Assembly (NCBI GenBank): GCA_934167175.1
Contig: CAKPKF010000013.1
Coordinates: 1 to 42,380 of the forward strand
DNA: 42,380 bases
Direction: 5' to 3'
DNA from: an uncultured Clostridia bacterium
GTDB taxonomy: Bacteria; Bacillota; Clostridia; TANB77; CAG-508
Shown in pieces: positions 23,629 to 33,307 of this stretch (positions are counted from its first letter, which is position 1; the number at the start of each line of letters is the position of its first letter). The notes under the pieces were generated by a model, which worked only from the letters and a program-made list of their open reading frames with translations, had not been told where the DNA came from and searched no databases. A program made the translations under genes and the position numbers.

Positions 23629-25462
23629 ATTCTTCTGCAAATTGACTATTATATAAATCAGCATAAAAATTTCCTTCTTGCAATAATTGTTCATGAGTAC
23701 CTTGTTCTATTATATCTCCATGATTCATAACTAAAATTAAGTCTGCATTTTTTATTGTTGATAATCTGTGTGCTATTATAAAGCTTGTTCTTCCCTTCAT
23801 TAAATTATCCATTGCTGCTTGTATCTGAATTTCTGTTCTTGTATCTATCGAACTGGTTGCTTCATCTAATATTAATATTTTAGGATCTGATAATATAACT
23901 CTTGCTATAGTAAGTAATTGCTTTTGCCCTTGAGAAATATTTGTTGATTCTTCATTTAGGAACATATCATATCCTTTTGGTAATGTTTTTATAAAATGAT
24001 GCACATGAGCAGCTTTAGCAGCAGATATTACTTCTTCATCTGTAGCATCAGGATTTCCATATTTAATATTTTCTTTTATAGTTCCTCCAAATAACCATGT
24101 GTCTTGAAGAACCATTCCAAACATCTTACGAAGTTCTCCTCTATCAAAATCTTTTATGTTGTTTCCATCTAATAAAATGCTTCCTTTGTTTACATCATAA
24201 AATCTCATTAATAATTTTACTATAGTAGTTTTTCCCGCTCCTGTTGGACCAACAATAGCAATTTTTTGCCCATCTTTGATTTTTGCATTAAAATCATTTA
24301 TTATTGTTTTTCCTTCATCATATCCAAAGTTAACATGATCAAATTCAATATTTCCTTTTAAATTTTCAGTTGAAACTGTTCCTTTTGTTTTTGGTTCTTC
24401 CTTTTCTTCTAAAAATTCGAATACTCTTTCAGAAGCGGCAATCATAGATTGGATATTGCTAGAAACTTGTGCTAATTGGTTTATTGGCTGTGTGAATTGT
24501 TTTGAATATTGAATGAAACTTTGTATATCTCCAACTGTTATTCTTCCTTTTATTGCTAAATATCCACCAAGTATAGCAACAAACACATAACTTACATTTC
24601 CAACAAAATTCATTATAGGGAACATTATTCCAGAAAGGAACTGTGAACGCCATCCAGCTTTATATAGTTGATTATTCATATCTTGAAATTCACTTATTGC
24701 CTTTTCTTCACTATTAAATACTTTAACAATGTTGTGCCCTCCATATACTTCTTCTACTTGCCCATTAACATGTCCTAAATATTCTTGTTGTGCAACGAAA
24801 TATTTTTGTGATTTGCCTATTATCTTTTTTATTATCAATACTGCTATTGGTACTATGCATAATGTTACAAATGTCATTATAACACTTATTGATAACATCA
24901 TAACTAAAATACCTATTAGTGTACATATAGATGTTATTATTTGAGTTATGCTTTGGTTTAATCCCATATTTAATGTATCTATGTCATTTGTAAAAACAGA
25001 TAGTACTTCGCCATTAGTTTTTTTATCAAAATATCTCATAGGCAATTTATTAATTTTTTCTGTTAATTCATTTCTTAATTTATATGTTAATTTTTGTGCT
25101 ATATTTGACATGGTAAATCCTTGTATAAAAGAGAATATTGCACTTAATCCATATAATCCTATAAGTAGTATTATAATTTCACCTATTTTTCCAAAATCTA
25201 TTCCTCCTGTTCCTGCAATTTTACTCATTAGCCCATTAAAAATTTCAGTTGTAGCATTTCCTAATATTTTAGGTCCTATTATAGCAAATATAGTACTTCC
25301 TATAGCAAATATTACTACTATGATTAATGATATTTTATATTCCATTAAATATCCAGAAAGTTTTTTTACTGTTCCTTTAAAGTCTTTAGCTTTTTCGCCT
25401 ACTCTTCTCATACCTCCAGGTCCATGACCTCTCATAGAAGGTTTTGTATCTTTATTACTCAT
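23627..25462 (-). CDS. ABC exporter half-transporter (canonical ATP site subunit)
   Basis: A 611-residue type IV exporter: six membrane helices (about 40-330) and a C-terminal nucleotide-binding domain with Walker A VGPTGAGKTT, signature NISQGQKQLLTIAR, Walker B KILILDEATSSID with the catalytic Glu, and H-switch FIIAHRLST. It overlaps its partner gene at 25455-25462 and is translated from AAAGGAGGAATT. The pair forms a heterodimeric multidrug-type exporter as in EfrAB or TM287/288. The substrate is unknown. Confidence 0.93.
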   Translation of the reverse strand: MSNKDTKPSMRGHGPGGMRRVGEKAKDFKGTVKKLSGYLMEYKISLIIVVIFAIGSTIFAIIGPKILGNATTEIFNGLMSKIAGTGGIDFGKIGEIIILLIGLYGLSAIFSFIQGFTMSNIAQKLTYKLRNELTEKINKLPMRYFDKKTNGEVLSVFTNDIDTLNMGLNQSITQIITSICTLIGILVMMLSISVIMTFVTLCIVPIAVLIIKKIIGKSQKYFVAQQEYLGHVNGQVEEVYGGHNIVKVFNSEEKAISEFQDMNNQLYKAGWRSQFLSGIMFPIMNFVGNVSYVFVAILGGYLAIKGRITVGDIQSFIQYSKQFTQPINQLAQVSSNIQSMIAASERVFEFLEEKEEPKTKGTVSTENLKGNIEFDHVNFGYDEGKTIINDFNAKIKDGQKIAIVGPTGAGKTTIVKLLMRFYDVNKGSILLDGNNIKDFDRGELRKMFGMVLQDTWLFGGTIKENIKYGNPDATDEEVISAAKAAHVHHFIKTLPKGYDMFLNEESTNISQGQKQLLTIARVILSDPKILILDEATSSIDTRTEIQIQAAMDNLMKGRTSFIIAHRLSTIKNADLILVMNHGDIIEQGTHEQLLQEGNFYADLYNSQFAEE

Positions 25463-27707
25463 CTTCTAATTCCTCCTTTGAAAGTTGTGACATAGCTATT
25501 TGTTGATATACTTCATTATTTTTCATTAATTCTTTATGTGTTCCTATTCCTACTATTTTTCCTTCATCTAATACTATAATTTGATCTGCATGTAGTATAG
25601 TACTAATTCTTTGAGCTACAATTATTACTGTTTTATTAGAAGTCTTTTCTGCAAGAGCAGCTCTTAAAGCTACATCTGTTTTATAATCTAACGCTGAGAA
25701 ACTATCATCAAACACAAATATTTCTGGATTTATTGCTATTGCTCTTGCTATTGATAAACGTTGTTTTTGACCTCCAGAAACATTTGTTCCTCCTTGTGAT
25801 ATTTCAGAATCATATTTATCTGGTTTGGCTTCTATAAATTCTGTAGCTTGTGCTATTTCAGCAGCTTCTACCATTTGTTCATCCGTTATATCTGGATTAC
25901 CATATTTAATATTTGATTTTATCGTTCCTGAAAATAGAATTCCTTTTTGTGGTACAAATCCAATTACTTTTCTTAAATCTTTTTGTTTTAATTCTTTTAT
26001 ATTTACTCCATCTATTAACAATTCTCCCTTTGTTACATCATAAAAACGAGGAATTAAATTTACAACTGTTGATTTTCCACTTCCTGTACTACCAATTATA
26101 GCTGTAGTTCGACCTGGTTTAGCTGTAAAATTAATGTCTGTTAAAATATCTTCATCCGCATCAGGATATCTAAATGATACATTTTTAAATTCAACTAATC
26201 CTTTTTTGCTTTTATCCATATTTTTAGCCTCTTTTGGATCTTTTATTGATTCTTTTGTTTCTAGTATTTCTGTAATACGTTTAGCAGATACTGATGCACG
26301 AGGTAACATTATTGACATCATAGATATCATTAAGAATGACATTACTATCTGCATTGTGTATTGTATAAATGCCATCATATCTCCAACTTGCATATTTCCT
26401 TCTTCTATGTTGTGAGCTCCTACCCATATTATTAATAATGTTATACCATTCATTATTAAAGTAAGCATAGGCATCATAATTGACATTGCTCTATTTACAA
26501 ATAAATTTACTTTTGTTAAATTTTTGTTTGCAATATCAAAACGGTTTTCTTCATACTTTTCTGTATTAAATGCTCTTATTACTGGAAGTCCTGTTAATAT
26601 CTCACGAGCTACAAGGTTTAGCTTATCTATTAATTCTTGCAGTTTCTTAAATTTAGGCATTGCTACAATAAATAATGTTCCTACTACAAAAATTATTGCT
26701 AAGACTGCTATTCCTATTATCCAGGCCATTGAATCATTACTTGCATGAAGTACTCTAACAAATCCTCCTATTCCTATTATTGGAGAATATACAACAACTC
26801 TAAATAACATTCCAATCAAGTTTTGTATCTGTTGTATATCATTAGTGCTACGAGTAATCAAAGAAGCGGTAGAAAATTGAGTAAATTCTTCATTAGAAAA
26901 ACTTAAAACTTTTTTAAATACTTTATCTCTTAATGTTCTAGCAAGTCTTGCACCTACTCTTGCAGATAATCCCATAATAGTTATTGCAGACACCATTATA
27001 ATGAATGCTATTATAAGCATTTTTAATCCTGTTATTATAATATACTTATTTTGAATTGCTTCTTCGTTCATTCCTATATCTATATATTCTTGTTTTATAC
27101 TTTTTATTGCTGATTGTTCTAATATAGACTCTTGCATTGAATCTAACTGTTCACTCATTTTGTCAAGTAATGTTGTTTGTTGTTCTTTAGGCATATTTTT
27201 TATTATTTCTAACATTGACATGTTTTGCATAACTTTTTTCTGTTCGTCTGGCATATTAGATAACATCTGCTCTTTAATTTTTCCGGCAAATTCTTCTTTA
27301 TCTAAATTATATAAAATTACTATTGGTTTGGCTAATATACTATCAAGTTTTTCCTGTTCTTCTTTTTTTACTTTGTTTTGGATATACAGTTTTTCTTCCT
27401 CCAATTTTGGATATTGATTTACTAATTTTTCGTATTCATTTTCATCTAAACTTTCTTTTGAAACTAATGTATAGTTTTTAAGAATTTCTTCATCATCAGA
27501 TGTAAATATTAGTAAATCGTTCATTTTTTCCTCACGAATTGCAGATGGCGCTACATTTTCTATTCCGCCTTGTTGAATTCCCACATTTACAATTTTTGAA
27601 GTGTAATCTGGTAAAGTTAAATCACCAGAAGCTTGGACTATTAAAAGTAATATTATAATTACTACTGAAATAAATGATTCTCTTAAAAATTTTAAAACTT
27701 TTAACAT
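25455..27707 (-). CDS. ABC exporter half-transporter (degenerate ATP site subunit)
   Basis: A 750-residue partner of the preceding protein, lengthened by an insertion of about 190 residues between the first two helices (about 35-225), rich in Lys/Glu and probably extracellular. The nucleotide-binding domain has Walker A IGSTGSGKST and a good signature VSGGQKQRLSIAR, but Walker B reads EIFVFDDSFSALD, with Asp where the catalytic Glu is expected, so one ATP site of the heterodimer should be non-canonical. The start overlaps the tetR end by 7 bases, and AGAAAGGAAG precedes the ATG. Confidence 0.92.
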   Translation of the reverse strand: MLKVLKFLRESFISVVIIILLLIVQASGDLTLPDYTSKIVNVGIQQGGIENVAPSAIREEKMNDLLIFTSDDEEILKNYTLVSKESLDENEYEKLVNQYPKLEEEKLYIQNKVKKEEQEKLDSILAKPIVILYNLDKEEFAGKIKEQMLSNMPDEQKKVMQNMSMLEIIKNMPKEQQTTLLDKMSEQLDSMQESILEQSAIKSIKQEYIDIGMNEEAIQNKYIIITGLKMLIIAFIIMVSAITIMGLSARVGARLARTLRDKVFKKVLSFSNEEFTQFSTASLITRSTNDIQQIQNLIGMLFRVVVYSPIIGIGGFVRVLHASNDSMAWIIGIAVLAIIFVVGTLFIVAMPKFKKLQELIDKLNLVAREILTGLPVIRAFNTEKYEENRFDIANKNLTKVNLFVNRAMSIMMPMLTLIMNGITLLIIWVGAHNIEEGNMQVGDMMAFIQYTMQIVMSFLMISMMSIMLPRASVSAKRITEILETKESIKDPKEAKNMDKSKKGLVEFKNVSFRYPDADEDILTDINFTAKPGRTTAIIGSTGSGKSTVVNLIPRFYDVTKGELLIDGVNIKELKQKDLRKVIGFVPQKGILFSGTIKSNIKYGNPDITDEQMVEAAEIAQATEFIEAKPDKYDSEISQGGTNVSGGQKQRLSIARAIAINPEIFVFDDSFSALDYKTDVALRAALAEKTSNKTVIIVAQRISTILHADQIIVLDEGKIVGIGTHKELMKNNEVYQQIAMSQLSKEELEDE

Positions 27708-28331
27708 TTTTCTTCTTCCTTTCTCTTAAGAATTCCGTATTTTACAAACTCTAGTTCTTTTAAAAATTCTTTTTTTGCCTCTTCTTTTGATTCGTATTTA
27801 AAATTAAATACAATAGCTTTCTTTGTTATTGCAAAAAGAAGTCTACTTATTATTTTTATATCTTCTTTATCCTTTATGTTTAAATTCTCTGTGTTTATAA
27901 GCTTTAAGTATTTTTCCATTTCATGAGGTGCCTCTATTTTTTTTATATCACTAGAAAAAAATGAGTTTTCACTGGTTTTTATATTTTCAAATATTTTTTT
28001 ATAAAACCCTTCTTCCTCATTATTAGTACATTCTTTTACCATATAATCATACATATGAATAAATAGCATAAAAATATCGCCATTATTATCAGCTAAAGTT
28101 TTTTCTATTTTTTTACCAACTTCATCGGTATGATTTTTTAAAATATACCCTAATAAATCTTCTTTGCTTTCAAAATATTGATAAAAACTTCCGTCTTGCT
28201 ATTCCTGCATCTTCCACTATATTTTTTATAGATGCTTCTGACACAGAAACTCTAGAAAATTCTCTCTTGGCTGCTGATATTATTTTTTTCTTTTTATCTG
28301 CATTTAATTTCATAAATGTATCTGTAGGCAT
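27701..28331 (-). pseudogene. TetR-family repressor of the ABC exporter, frameshifted
   Basis: ATG 28331 (ribosome site GGGGG) opens a TetR helix-turn-helix: KKKKIISAAKREFSRVSVSE, ASIKNIVEDAGIAR. At about 28193 an extra base (AGA-C-GGA) shifts the frame so it stops soon after; the other frame continues GSFYQYFESKEDLLGYILKN, exactly the expected recognition-helix end, and the ligand domain runs to 27701 without interruption. One base restores a 209-residue repressor. As written the protein ends inside the DNA-binding domain and cannot work, unless this is a base-calling error. It sits under the double operator and first in the exporter operon. Confidence 0.82.
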
Positions 28332-28364
28332 ATAAATTCCCCCTTTTTACTATTAAAACGCCAA

Positions 28365-28408
28365 CAAATGACACAGTGTCACAATTATATATGACACTGT
28401 GTCATTTG
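28365..28408. promoter_or_regulatory. Double-palindrome operator in front of tetR-ABC
   Basis: Two 13-base palindromes, TGACACAGTGTCA and TGACACTGTGTCA, extended to perfect 17-base mutual inverted repeats (28365-28381 and 28392-28408), separated by 10 bases. One lies between -35 and -10, the other just after -10, so two repressor dimers would block RNA polymerase. Confidence 0.9.
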
Positions 28409-28412
28409 TCAA
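28384..28412 (-). promoter_or_regulatory. Promoter of the tetR-ABC exporter operon
   Basis: On the minus strand: TTGACA (28407-28412), a 17-base spacer, TATAAT (28384-28389), a perfect consensus interleaved with the operator. Confidence 0.9.
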
Positions 28413-28418
28413 TACTCT

Positions 28419-28997
28419 TTATGAATTATTTTCATATAATTCCTGGTAGATTTTATAATCTCTTAGTATCTTTCTAACATAATTACTAGTTTCTTTAAAT
28501 GGTATGTTTTCTATATCAGTACCATCTTCATTTATTTTTCCCTGTTCTATCCATTTCTTCACATTTCCTTTTCCAGCATTATATGCAGTCAATGCTAATA
28601 ATGTATTACCATTGTACTCTTTTAATAAGCTAGAAAAATAATATGTTCCAAGTTGTATACTGATTTCAGGGTTATATAAATCTTGTACTTTAAAATTGTT
28701 CATATTTAACTTTGTAGCCATTTCATCTGCAGTACTTTCCATAAGTTGCATTAACCCACAAGCATTACTACTAGATTTAACTTCTGGATTAAAATTACTT
28801 TCTGCTTTTATAATTGCAAATGTTAATAATGGGTCTATTCCATTTTCCTTGGAATATTTTTGTACATAATTTTCATATTTTTTTGGATATATATTCTCCA
28901 GTATAATATCTTGAATTTTAACCACTCTAAATAATAAAAAACATATTAAAACAATAATTATTAATATTTTAATTATAATTCTAAATTTTTTTAACAT
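28419..28997 (-). CDS. Lytic transglycosylase (SLT domain)
   Basis: A 192-residue product with an N-terminal membrane anchor (about 8-24) and an SLT fold: IKAESNFNPEVKSSSNACGL with catalytic Glu66, MQLMESTADEMA, and LTAYNAGKGNVKKW near the end, the complete Slt70-type signature. It cleaves peptidoglycan glycan strands outside the membrane. It starts 15 bases after polA, in the same transcript. Its stop codon is only about 7 bases from the -35 box of the next operon. Confidence 0.92.
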   Translation of the reverse strand: MLKKFRIIIKILIIIVLICFLLFRVVKIQDIILENIYPKKYENYVQKYSKENGIDPLLTFAIIKAESNFNPEVKSSSNACGLMQLMESTADEMATKLNMNNFKVQDLYNPEISIQLGTYYFSSLLKEYNGNTLLALTAYNAGKGNVKKWIEQGKINEDGTDIENIPFKETSNYVRKILRDYKIYQELYENNS

Positions 28998-29012
28998 TAA
29001 AACCGCTCCTTA

Positions 29013-31727
29013 TTATTTGGCATCATACCAATTTTTTGCCTCACACAAATCCACTATTAATGGTACTCTTAATGTTATAGCATTTTCCATGCAAGTTTTC
29101 AAGATGTTTTTCACTTCTTCTTTTTCTTCTTCTTTTGTCTCTATTAAAAGTTCATCATGTATTTGTAACACAATTCTAGATTTTAAATTTCTTTTTTGCA
29201 ATTCTTTGTATACATCAATCATAGCTATTTTCATTATATCTGCTGCAGTTCCTTGAATAGGAGTGTTCATAGCTGCCCTATCTCCAAACTTTCTAACCAT
29301 AAAATTATTTGAATTAATTTCTGGAATATATCTTCTTCTATTGAATAGAGTTTCAACATAACCTGTCTTCTTAGTTTCCTCTACTATGTTATCCATAAAC
29401 TTTTTTATTCCACTATATTTTTCTAAATATTGTTCAATATATTGTTTAGCTTCTTTCTTAGATACATCTATTTGTGAAGATAACCCAAAATCACTTATTC
29501 CATATACTATTCCAAAATTAACAGCCTTTGCTTTACTTCTTTGCTCTTTTGTTACTTCTTCCATTGGTACATCAAATACTTTTGACGCAACCTGTTTATG
29601 AATATCTTCATTGTTGTTAAATGCTTCTATCATATGTTCATCTTCTGAAATATGAGCTAATACTCTTAATTCAATTTGAGAATAGTCTGCATCTAAAAAT
29701 ACACAATCTGTATTTGGTTTGAATACTTTTCTTAATTGTTTGCCTATTTCAATTCTAGTAGGAATATTTTGTAGATTTGGTTCTGTACTACTTATTCTTC
29801 CTGTTGCTGTTATAGTTTGATGAAAATGCGAATGAATTCTATGTGTTTCTGGATTTATAAATGGTAACATTCCTTCTACATAAGTAGAATTCAATTTCAT
29901 TATACTTCTATATTCCAATATTTTTTCAATAATAGGATGTTCTTTTTTCAGTTTTTCTAATACATCTACATCTGTAGAATATCCTGTTTTTGTTTTTTTA
30001 TAGATTGGTAGCTCTAATTTTTCAAATAATATCTCTCCTAGTTGCTTAGTTGAATTTATATTAAACTCCTGTCCAGCTAAATTATATATTTCATTTGTTA
30101 ATTCATCAATTTTCTTTTTTAAGCCTTCTCCATAATTTACTAGCTCATCCCTATCTATATATATACCATCATATTGCATTTGTGCTAATACTTCTACCAA
30201 TGGCATTTCTATATTTTCAAATAATTCTTTACATTTGATTTCCTGTAATTTTTCTGATGTTGCTTTTTTTAGCTCTTTTATTACATATACATACATAGAA
30301 TTTTTGTTTTTCTCTGTTTCATCTATTGTATCATTTTTTTCGAATAAATTAATTTGTTTATTTTCTTCTAGGGTTGTCCCTAATTTCTTTTCTAAATAAT
30401 TTTCTACATCAATATTTAAATATTGATGTGCTAATTGCTCTAATCCATACTGATTTATCGTTGAGTTTAACAAATATGCCGCTATTTTTATATCATACTC
30501 TAAATTCTTTGGGTGTATCCCTAATTCTTTTAGTATAATATAGTCTTCTTTTAAATGATATCCTATTTTATTTATATTGTCATCTTCAAATATGTCTTTT
30601 AAAAATTGAATTTCTTCAACTTTATTAAAATCTATAAAATATATTTCATTTGACTTTTCTGTTATTATAGAAATACTAGTAATTTCTTTTTTTACTATTT
30701 TTGCACTATTATATGATTCTTTTTTTCCTAAATAGTATATTAAAGTCTTTTCATCTTTAATTTTATTAATTATATTTTTCATATCAGTTATTTTAACATC
30801 TTTAATTTTAAATAAATCTTCAATGTTTTTCTCTTCTTTTGAAGATAAATTGAATCTATCTATAAATCTAGAAAAATTTAACTCTCTAAATTTATTTAAT
30901 ACTTTTTCTTCATCCCATTTAACAATTTTCATGTCTTCAATTTTTTCGTCTATTTTCACGTTAAGATTTATTGTTCCTAAAGTTCTAGACATTAATGCTA
31001 AATCTTTATTTTCTATTAACTTTTCTTTTGTTTTTCCTTTTATATTTGCTGTATCATTTTCTAATTTTTCGTATAGTTTATCAATTGTTTCGTATTCTTG
31101 TATTAATTTAAGAGCTGTTTTTTCTCCAATGCCTGGTACACCTGGTATATTATCTGAAGTATCTCCCATTAATCCTTTTACTTCTATTAATTGCTTTGGC
31201 TCTACTCCATATACTTCGAGTACTTTTTCTCTATTAAAATTTTCATTTTCAGTTTTTCCAACTTTTGTTCTTGGTATTTGTATTGTTATCTTATCACTAG
31301 CTAATTGAAATGTATCTCTGTCTCCTGACAATATTGTAACATCCATCCCTAAACTTTCAGCTTTTTTTGATAATGTACCTAATACATCATCCGCTTCTAC
31401 ACCTTCTTTTTCTAATATTGTAATATTCATAGCTCTTAATATATCTTTTATTATTGGCATTTGTTCTGCAAGTTCATTTGGCATACCTTTTCTTGTAGCT
31501 TTATATCCATCATATAATTTATGCCTTTCTGTAACTGTTTTCAAATCAAATGTTATTGCTAAATATTCTGGATTTAAATCATCTAATATTTTAAACATGA
31601 TAGCTAAAAATCCATATACCGCATTTGTATACTTCCCATCTGCTGTCATGAGCATTTTTGAACCCATAATTCCATAAAATGCTCTATTTAATATACTGTT
31701 ACCATCTATTATTACTATTCTACTCAT
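29013..31727 (-). CDS. polA: DNA polymerase I
   Basis: The 904-residue enzyme contains a 5'-3' exonuclease domain (residues 1-~290, DGNSILNRAFYG, GLMGDTSDNIPGVPGIGEKT), a 3'-5' exonuclease-like domain without the catalytic acidic motifs (as in many Bacillota), and a family A polymerase domain with TATGRISSTEPNLQNIP, motif A DADYSQIELRVLAHIS, the O-helix KAVNFGIVYG and motif C QIHDELLIE. It functions in gap repair and Okazaki-fragment processing. A ribosome site AGGAGG is 5 bases before ATG 31727. It follows membrane and glycosyltransferase genes in the same direction. Confidence 0.97.
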   Translation of the reverse strand: MSRIVIIDGNSILNRAFYGIMGSKMLMTADGKYTNAVYGFLAIMFKILDDLNPEYLAITFDLKTVTERHKLYDGYKATRKGMPNELAEQMPIIKDILRAMNITILEKEGVEADDVLGTLSKKAESLGMDVTILSGDRDTFQLASDKITIQIPRTKVGKTENENFNREKVLEVYGVEPKQLIEVKGLMGDTSDNIPGVPGIGEKTALKLIQEYETIDKLYEKLENDTANIKGKTKEKLIENKDLALMSRTLGTINLNVKIDEKIEDMKIVKWDEEKVLNKFRELNFSRFIDRFNLSSKEEKNIEDLFKIKDVKITDMKNIINKIKDEKTLIYYLGKKESYNSAKIVKKEITSISIITEKSNEIYFIDFNKVEEIQFLKDIFEDDNINKIGYHLKEDYIILKELGIHPKNLEYDIKIAAYLLNSTINQYGLEQLAHQYLNIDVENYLEKKLGTTLEENKQINLFEKNDTIDETEKNKNSMYVYVIKELKKATSEKLQEIKCKELFENIEMPLVEVLAQMQYDGIYIDRDELVNYGEGLKKKIDELTNEIYNLAGQEFNINSTKQLGEILFEKLELPIYKKTKTGYSTDVDVLEKLKKEHPIIEKILEYRSIMKLNSTYVEGMLPFINPETHRIHSHFHQTITATGRISSTEPNLQNIPTRIEIGKQLRKVFKPNTDCVFLDADYSQIELRVLAHISEDEHMIEAFNNNEDIHKQVASKVFDVPMEEVTKEQRSKAKAVNFGIVYGISDFGLSSQIDVSKKEAKQYIEQYLEKYSGIKKFMDNIVEETKKTGYVETLFNRRRYIPEINSNNFMVRKFGDRAAMNTPIQGTAADIMKIAMIDVYKELQKRNLKSRIVLQIHDELLIETKEEEKEEVKNILKTCMENAITLRVPLIVDLCEAKNWYDAK

Positions 31728-31804
31728 TTTTTCCTCCTAGCTTTATTCTATGTCTTTAATTTCAATTTACAAATATAAATTAAAATTATTTTTCCTAATA
31801 TTTA

Positions 31805-31906
31805 TCACGAATTATTGTCTTTTGTTTTATCTTTACTAAATAAAGTTAATATAATTATTGGTATATTCATTACTAAAATTATCATATTCTTTATTTTTTT
31901 ACTCAT
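31805..31906 (-). CDS. Candidate 33-residue membrane peptide between membrane protein and polA
   Basis: ATG 31906 overlaps the last codons of the preceding gene (AATGAGTAA), with GGAGAT four bases upstream, and runs 33 codons to TGA 31805. The product has Lys at the start, one hydrophobic helix (MIILVMNIPIIILTLF) and a charged tail. Coupled starts of this kind often mark real small membrane proteins, but no homologue is known to me and chance cannot be excluded. Confidence 0.4.
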   Translation of the reverse strand: MSKKIKNMIILVMNIPIIILTLFSKDKTKDNNS

Positions 31907-33278
31907 TTTTATCTCCTGTATTTTTTATATTTTTATCACACATGTTACAAAATATTAAAACTGCAAGTTGTATTCCTATAATAAGTATTATATTGTTTCT
32001 ATATGTAAAAAAGGCATGTACAGTAGTGTGATTTATTAATGCCATTCCCCATACAATAGGTAACAATATAATTACAATTAATGGACCAACTTCTTTTACA
32101 TTTTTTAATAATTTATCCTCTTTTTTATAGAATTTTAATACATATATTCCAAAATATATGCAATTAATTAATGATATTATACTTTTACAATAAATCCCTT
32201 CATATCTTTCTATTCTACAATATAGTTTTTCAATAGTTACTGCTTCTTCATTAGCCAATCCTGTTCTAACCAATGCCTGTTTTATTGCATTCATTACCAC
32301 GCCTCTATTATAAAGTATATCCGTAATTATCCATTTTGACACCCAAGTTAAACCATATCCAGCTCCCCATGTTATTATACTATTAAGGATAATTAAATAC
32401 ATCTCTTTAAGTTTTACCTTCTTTTCTCTCATTATCAAAAAACAAATAATAGCCGGAATTCCAAGTGTTACTATTGGGTTTGTCAAAAAATCTATAAAAT
32501 TCGTTAATATTCCTATAATAAAGAATAATAATGGTATTTTTTCTATTTGTAAGTTCTTTTTTCTAAGAAGGTATATTGAAAATATAAATGCTATTTGAAA
32601 ACATACAATTGCATTAATGCAAGAAGATATTATAAAAATATCCATTGCCAACATTCCTACAAGAAATGATAAAGCTACAAATATATTAAACCTTTTATAT
32701 ACTAAGTATAATAAATATAAAGCTAATACTATTGTTACTGCGCTAAACAATATTTCTAACTGTTGATAATTAAATAAAACTAGTAGTGGTCTTAAAAATA
32801 TTAAATATCCATGCCAATACCTTGCGTATTCAAAAGATTCATATACTTCTTCTGAGTGTGACATATCATATAGTTCTATTATTTGATATCTAATACTTTC
32901 TGGATATTTATCATTTAGATATTTCTCAGCAGTAGGTACACCTTTGGGAGTATTGGTATGTATTATTTTTGTTATACCTGGAATAAAATTTTTTTTTGCT
33001 AACAAAAAAGATTTTATTGGATTTTTATTATCTATGGAATATGCTGTATTTACCATTAATGCATCTGTATATATAAATTTATTTACACCTTTTAGCATCT
33101 TAATGTTTATATAATGATATTCTCCCAAGTCCATCATATAGTCTGCTGATTCTTGCACATTTTTTCTCATAACACTTGACGGTATGAGAGAAGTTAATAT
33201 CATTAATATAAATAGTGATATTAATACTATTATAAATACTTTTAAATATTTATATATTATTTTCGAAAATTCCCTCAT
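31899..33278 (-). CDS. Polytopic membrane protein of unknown function
   Basis: A 459-residue protein with about ten hydrophobic helices and a larger loop after the first (about residues 35-160, containing PKGVPTAEKYLNDKYPESIR and YARYWHGYLIFLRPLL). No known catalytic motif is recognised. The W-H-G-Y element before helix 2 and position behind a GT39 gene suggest a role in cell-envelope polysaccharide or lipid-linked sugar metabolism, possibly a GT-C-like enzyme; this is inference from context. The gene starts 29 bases after the GT39 stop. Confidence 0.7.
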   Translation of the reverse strand: MREFSKIIYKYLKVFIIVLISLFILMILTSLIPSSVMRKNVQESADYMMDLGEYHYINIKMLKGVNKFIYTDALMVNTAYSIDNKNPIKSFLLAKKNFIPGITKIIHTNTPKGVPTAEKYLNDKYPESIRYQIIELYDMSHSEEVYESFEYARYWHGYLIFLRPLLVLFNYQQLEILFSAVTIVLALYLLYLVYKRFNIFVALSFLVGMLAMDIFIISSCINAIVCFQIAFIFSIYLLRKKNLQIEKIPLLFFIIGILTNFIDFLTNPIVTLGIPAIICFLIMREKKVKLKEMYLIILNSIITWGAGYGLTWVSKWIITDILYNRGVVMNAIKQALVRTGLANEEAVTIEKLYCRIERYEGIYCKSIISLINCIYFGIYVLKFYKKEDKLLKNVKEVGPLIVIILLPIVWGMALINHTTVHAFFTYRNNIILIIGIQLAVLIFCNMCDKNIKNTGDKNE

Positions 33279-33307
33279 GATTAATCTCCTTCTTTTGTAA
33301 TTTATTC

